From contig JAGYJW010000055.1 of assembly GCA_018401435.1 (NCBI GenBank), positions 1-45,606 on the forward strand: a DNA stretch of 45,606 nt. The letters are read 5' to 3'. Every line of letters begins with the position of its first letter. Within the stretch, counting starts at the first letter, position 1. The DNA comes from Deltaproteobacteria bacterium. Lineage in GTDB: Bacteria > Myxococcota_A > UBA796 > UBA2385. Under the pieces are notes generated by a model, which was not told where the DNA came from, did no database searches, and worked only from the letters and a program-made list of their open reading frames with translations. The position numbers and the translations under genes are program-made. This document shows, piece after piece, positions 44,741 to 45,606 of this stretch.

Positions 44741-45606
44741 CTACGGAAGCCGGACCACCTGGTCATCGACCACTTTCCGTTGGCGCGCGCCCCATCCTTC
44801 CACCACTAGGGCTCCCTGATTCCGCAACTCCCCAACAACCTCGGCCACATCTTGCACTCGGATATGGTACTTGCTGAGGCACCGTGTCCAGATCTCCTTG
44901 AAGGTCAGGGGCACCCTGCTGAGGCGCAGCACCTTGATCATCCCATCGCGGACAGCCGCCATCCCTTCTGCGTTAAGCGCCTTGTAACCAAAGTCCAATT
45001 CGGGCACTGGTGACGAGGGAAAGAGCGAAAGCGCCCCTGTACGGGCCTCCCGGGCACGATCCTTGGCGGCTGTGCGGACTGCCCCAGCAAGTTTCCCACA
45101 GGTGTCGTACTCAACCTGCCGAAAGAGCTTCAACACAGCTGGGTGATGCCCTCCAACAACCAGCCTGAACTTCGTCCGGTCGTGGGTAGCAATCGGGACC
45201 ACCAAGTCGGCCACCAGCGGCACCGCACACAGGCGCTTGAGCTGCTGGCGATAAAGTGCCATCGTCTGGGGCTCCGAGAGGCCGGGAGGGAGTGCCCCGT
45301 CGTCCAGCCCAAAGAAGTCCCGCATCTGCTGGGGAAGGTACTCGTGGTTCGCGTCCTTGAAGCGGTGGATGTGGTCGTACATCACGTTGATGATGACATC
45401 CCGCCCCTTCTGGGAGGCCAGCGGTTTGATGAAGCGCATATCCGCACCCACCCACCCGGTCGGGTCCACAAAGACCAAGGCCGGATCGTTGCCCAGGCGA
45501 CGGGAAATCTCCTCAACATGGTCCCCAAAGCGGCCATGTAGCACCAAGGCATCAACGTCTTCGCGGTGCTTCTCAACATAGGCACGCAGATGGTCGAAGG
45601 ACCGTT
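44741..45606 (-). CDS. TcmP-like three-Cys-motif partner protein, 5' end outside window
   Basis: About 288 residues are visible; the start lies beyond the right edge because the frame is open to the last base. ALVFVDPTGWVGADMRFI and GRDVIINVMYDHIHRF match the three-Cys-motif partner (TcmP) family, and a C-terminal winged-helix-like region (TFKEIWTRCLSKYHIRVQDV) is present. TcmP proteins accompany radical-type or Cys-rich partner proteins encoded next door; such a partner would be expected to the right of the window. The function is not established. GC content is lower than the outer element. Confidence 0.7.
   Translation of the reverse strand, partial: RSFDHLRAYVEKHREDVDALVLHGRFGDHVEEISRRLGNDPALVFVDPTGWVGADMRFIKPLASQKGRDVIINVMYDHIHRFKDANHEYLPQQMRDFFGLDDGALPPGLSEPQTMALYRQQLKRLCAVPLVADLVVPIATHDRTKFRLVVGGHHPAVLKLFRQVEYDTCGKLAGAVRTAAKDRAREARTGALSLFPSSPVPELDFGYKALNAEGMAAVRDGMIKVLRLSRVPLTFKEIWTRCLSKYHIRVQDVAEVVGELRNQGALVVEGWGARQRKVVDDQVVRLP

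Overview
The window is about 45.6 kb of very GC-rich DNA (roughly 70% by eye) with GTG/ATG starts, stop-start overlaps and Gram-negative lipoproteins. One lipoprotein carries an aspartate-rich DxDGDGIPD-type segment. Together these suggest a Myxococcota/Deltaproteobacteria-like host, although no taxonomic marker gene is present. Most of the window is a mobile element that carries a second mobile element, which in turn carries an insertion sequence.

Outer element, left part (1-14967). A short leftward operon (2028 to 141, three genes of unknown function) diverges from two rightward operons. The first (2342-9275) encodes small, mostly unrecognised proteins: a coiled-coil/glycine-rich protein, an acidic plus Arg-rich protein, two beta-type proteins, a transglutaminase-like cysteine protease, an Arg-rich scaffold-like protein, two related membrane-associated proteins, a membrane-anchored NlpC/P60 peptidase and an M15 peptidase. 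The second (from 9384) encodes a beta-type protein, a holin-like protein, a 539-residue unknown and a very large N6-adenine methyltransferase/SF2 helicase. The three operons share one promoter-like motif at the same distance (about 35 nt) from the first start codon. The content looks like a virion or phage-like module, but no terminase, portal or tail gene is recognisable.

Inner element (about 14968-38028). The helicase gene is split at the codons of its DESQ motif (motif II) by a 23-kb island. The island has a large serine recombinase at its left end, inverted half-sites at both ends, a divergently transcribed XRE regulator with two matching operator/-10 sites, and a decayed coiled-coil/HTH gene. 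Its cargo is a complete Tc-type toxin set: a giant TcA (3209 residues when restored), a TcB-TcC fusion (2319 residues), and a small multi-pass membrane protein whose start overlaps the toxin stop. The TcC tip is a lower-GC domain with an HELPH zinc-protease signature, so the overlapping membrane gene is a candidate immunity protein. TcA is itself split by a 1555-bp IS4-superfamily insertion with an 11-bp terminal repeat and a 5-bp target duplication; removing it restores the frame exactly.

Outer element, right part (38029-45606). The rest of the helicase is followed by a 76-residue protein, then two lower-GC lipoprotein genes on the minus strand, then a broken second copy of the helicase 3' end and an intact second copy of the small protein. 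Next come a STAS-like DUF4325 protein and, on the minus strand, the 3' part of a TcmP-like gene that runs off the window. Several genes contain one-base frameshifts in C/G-rich runs. These may be assembly errors or true decay and are noted per gene.
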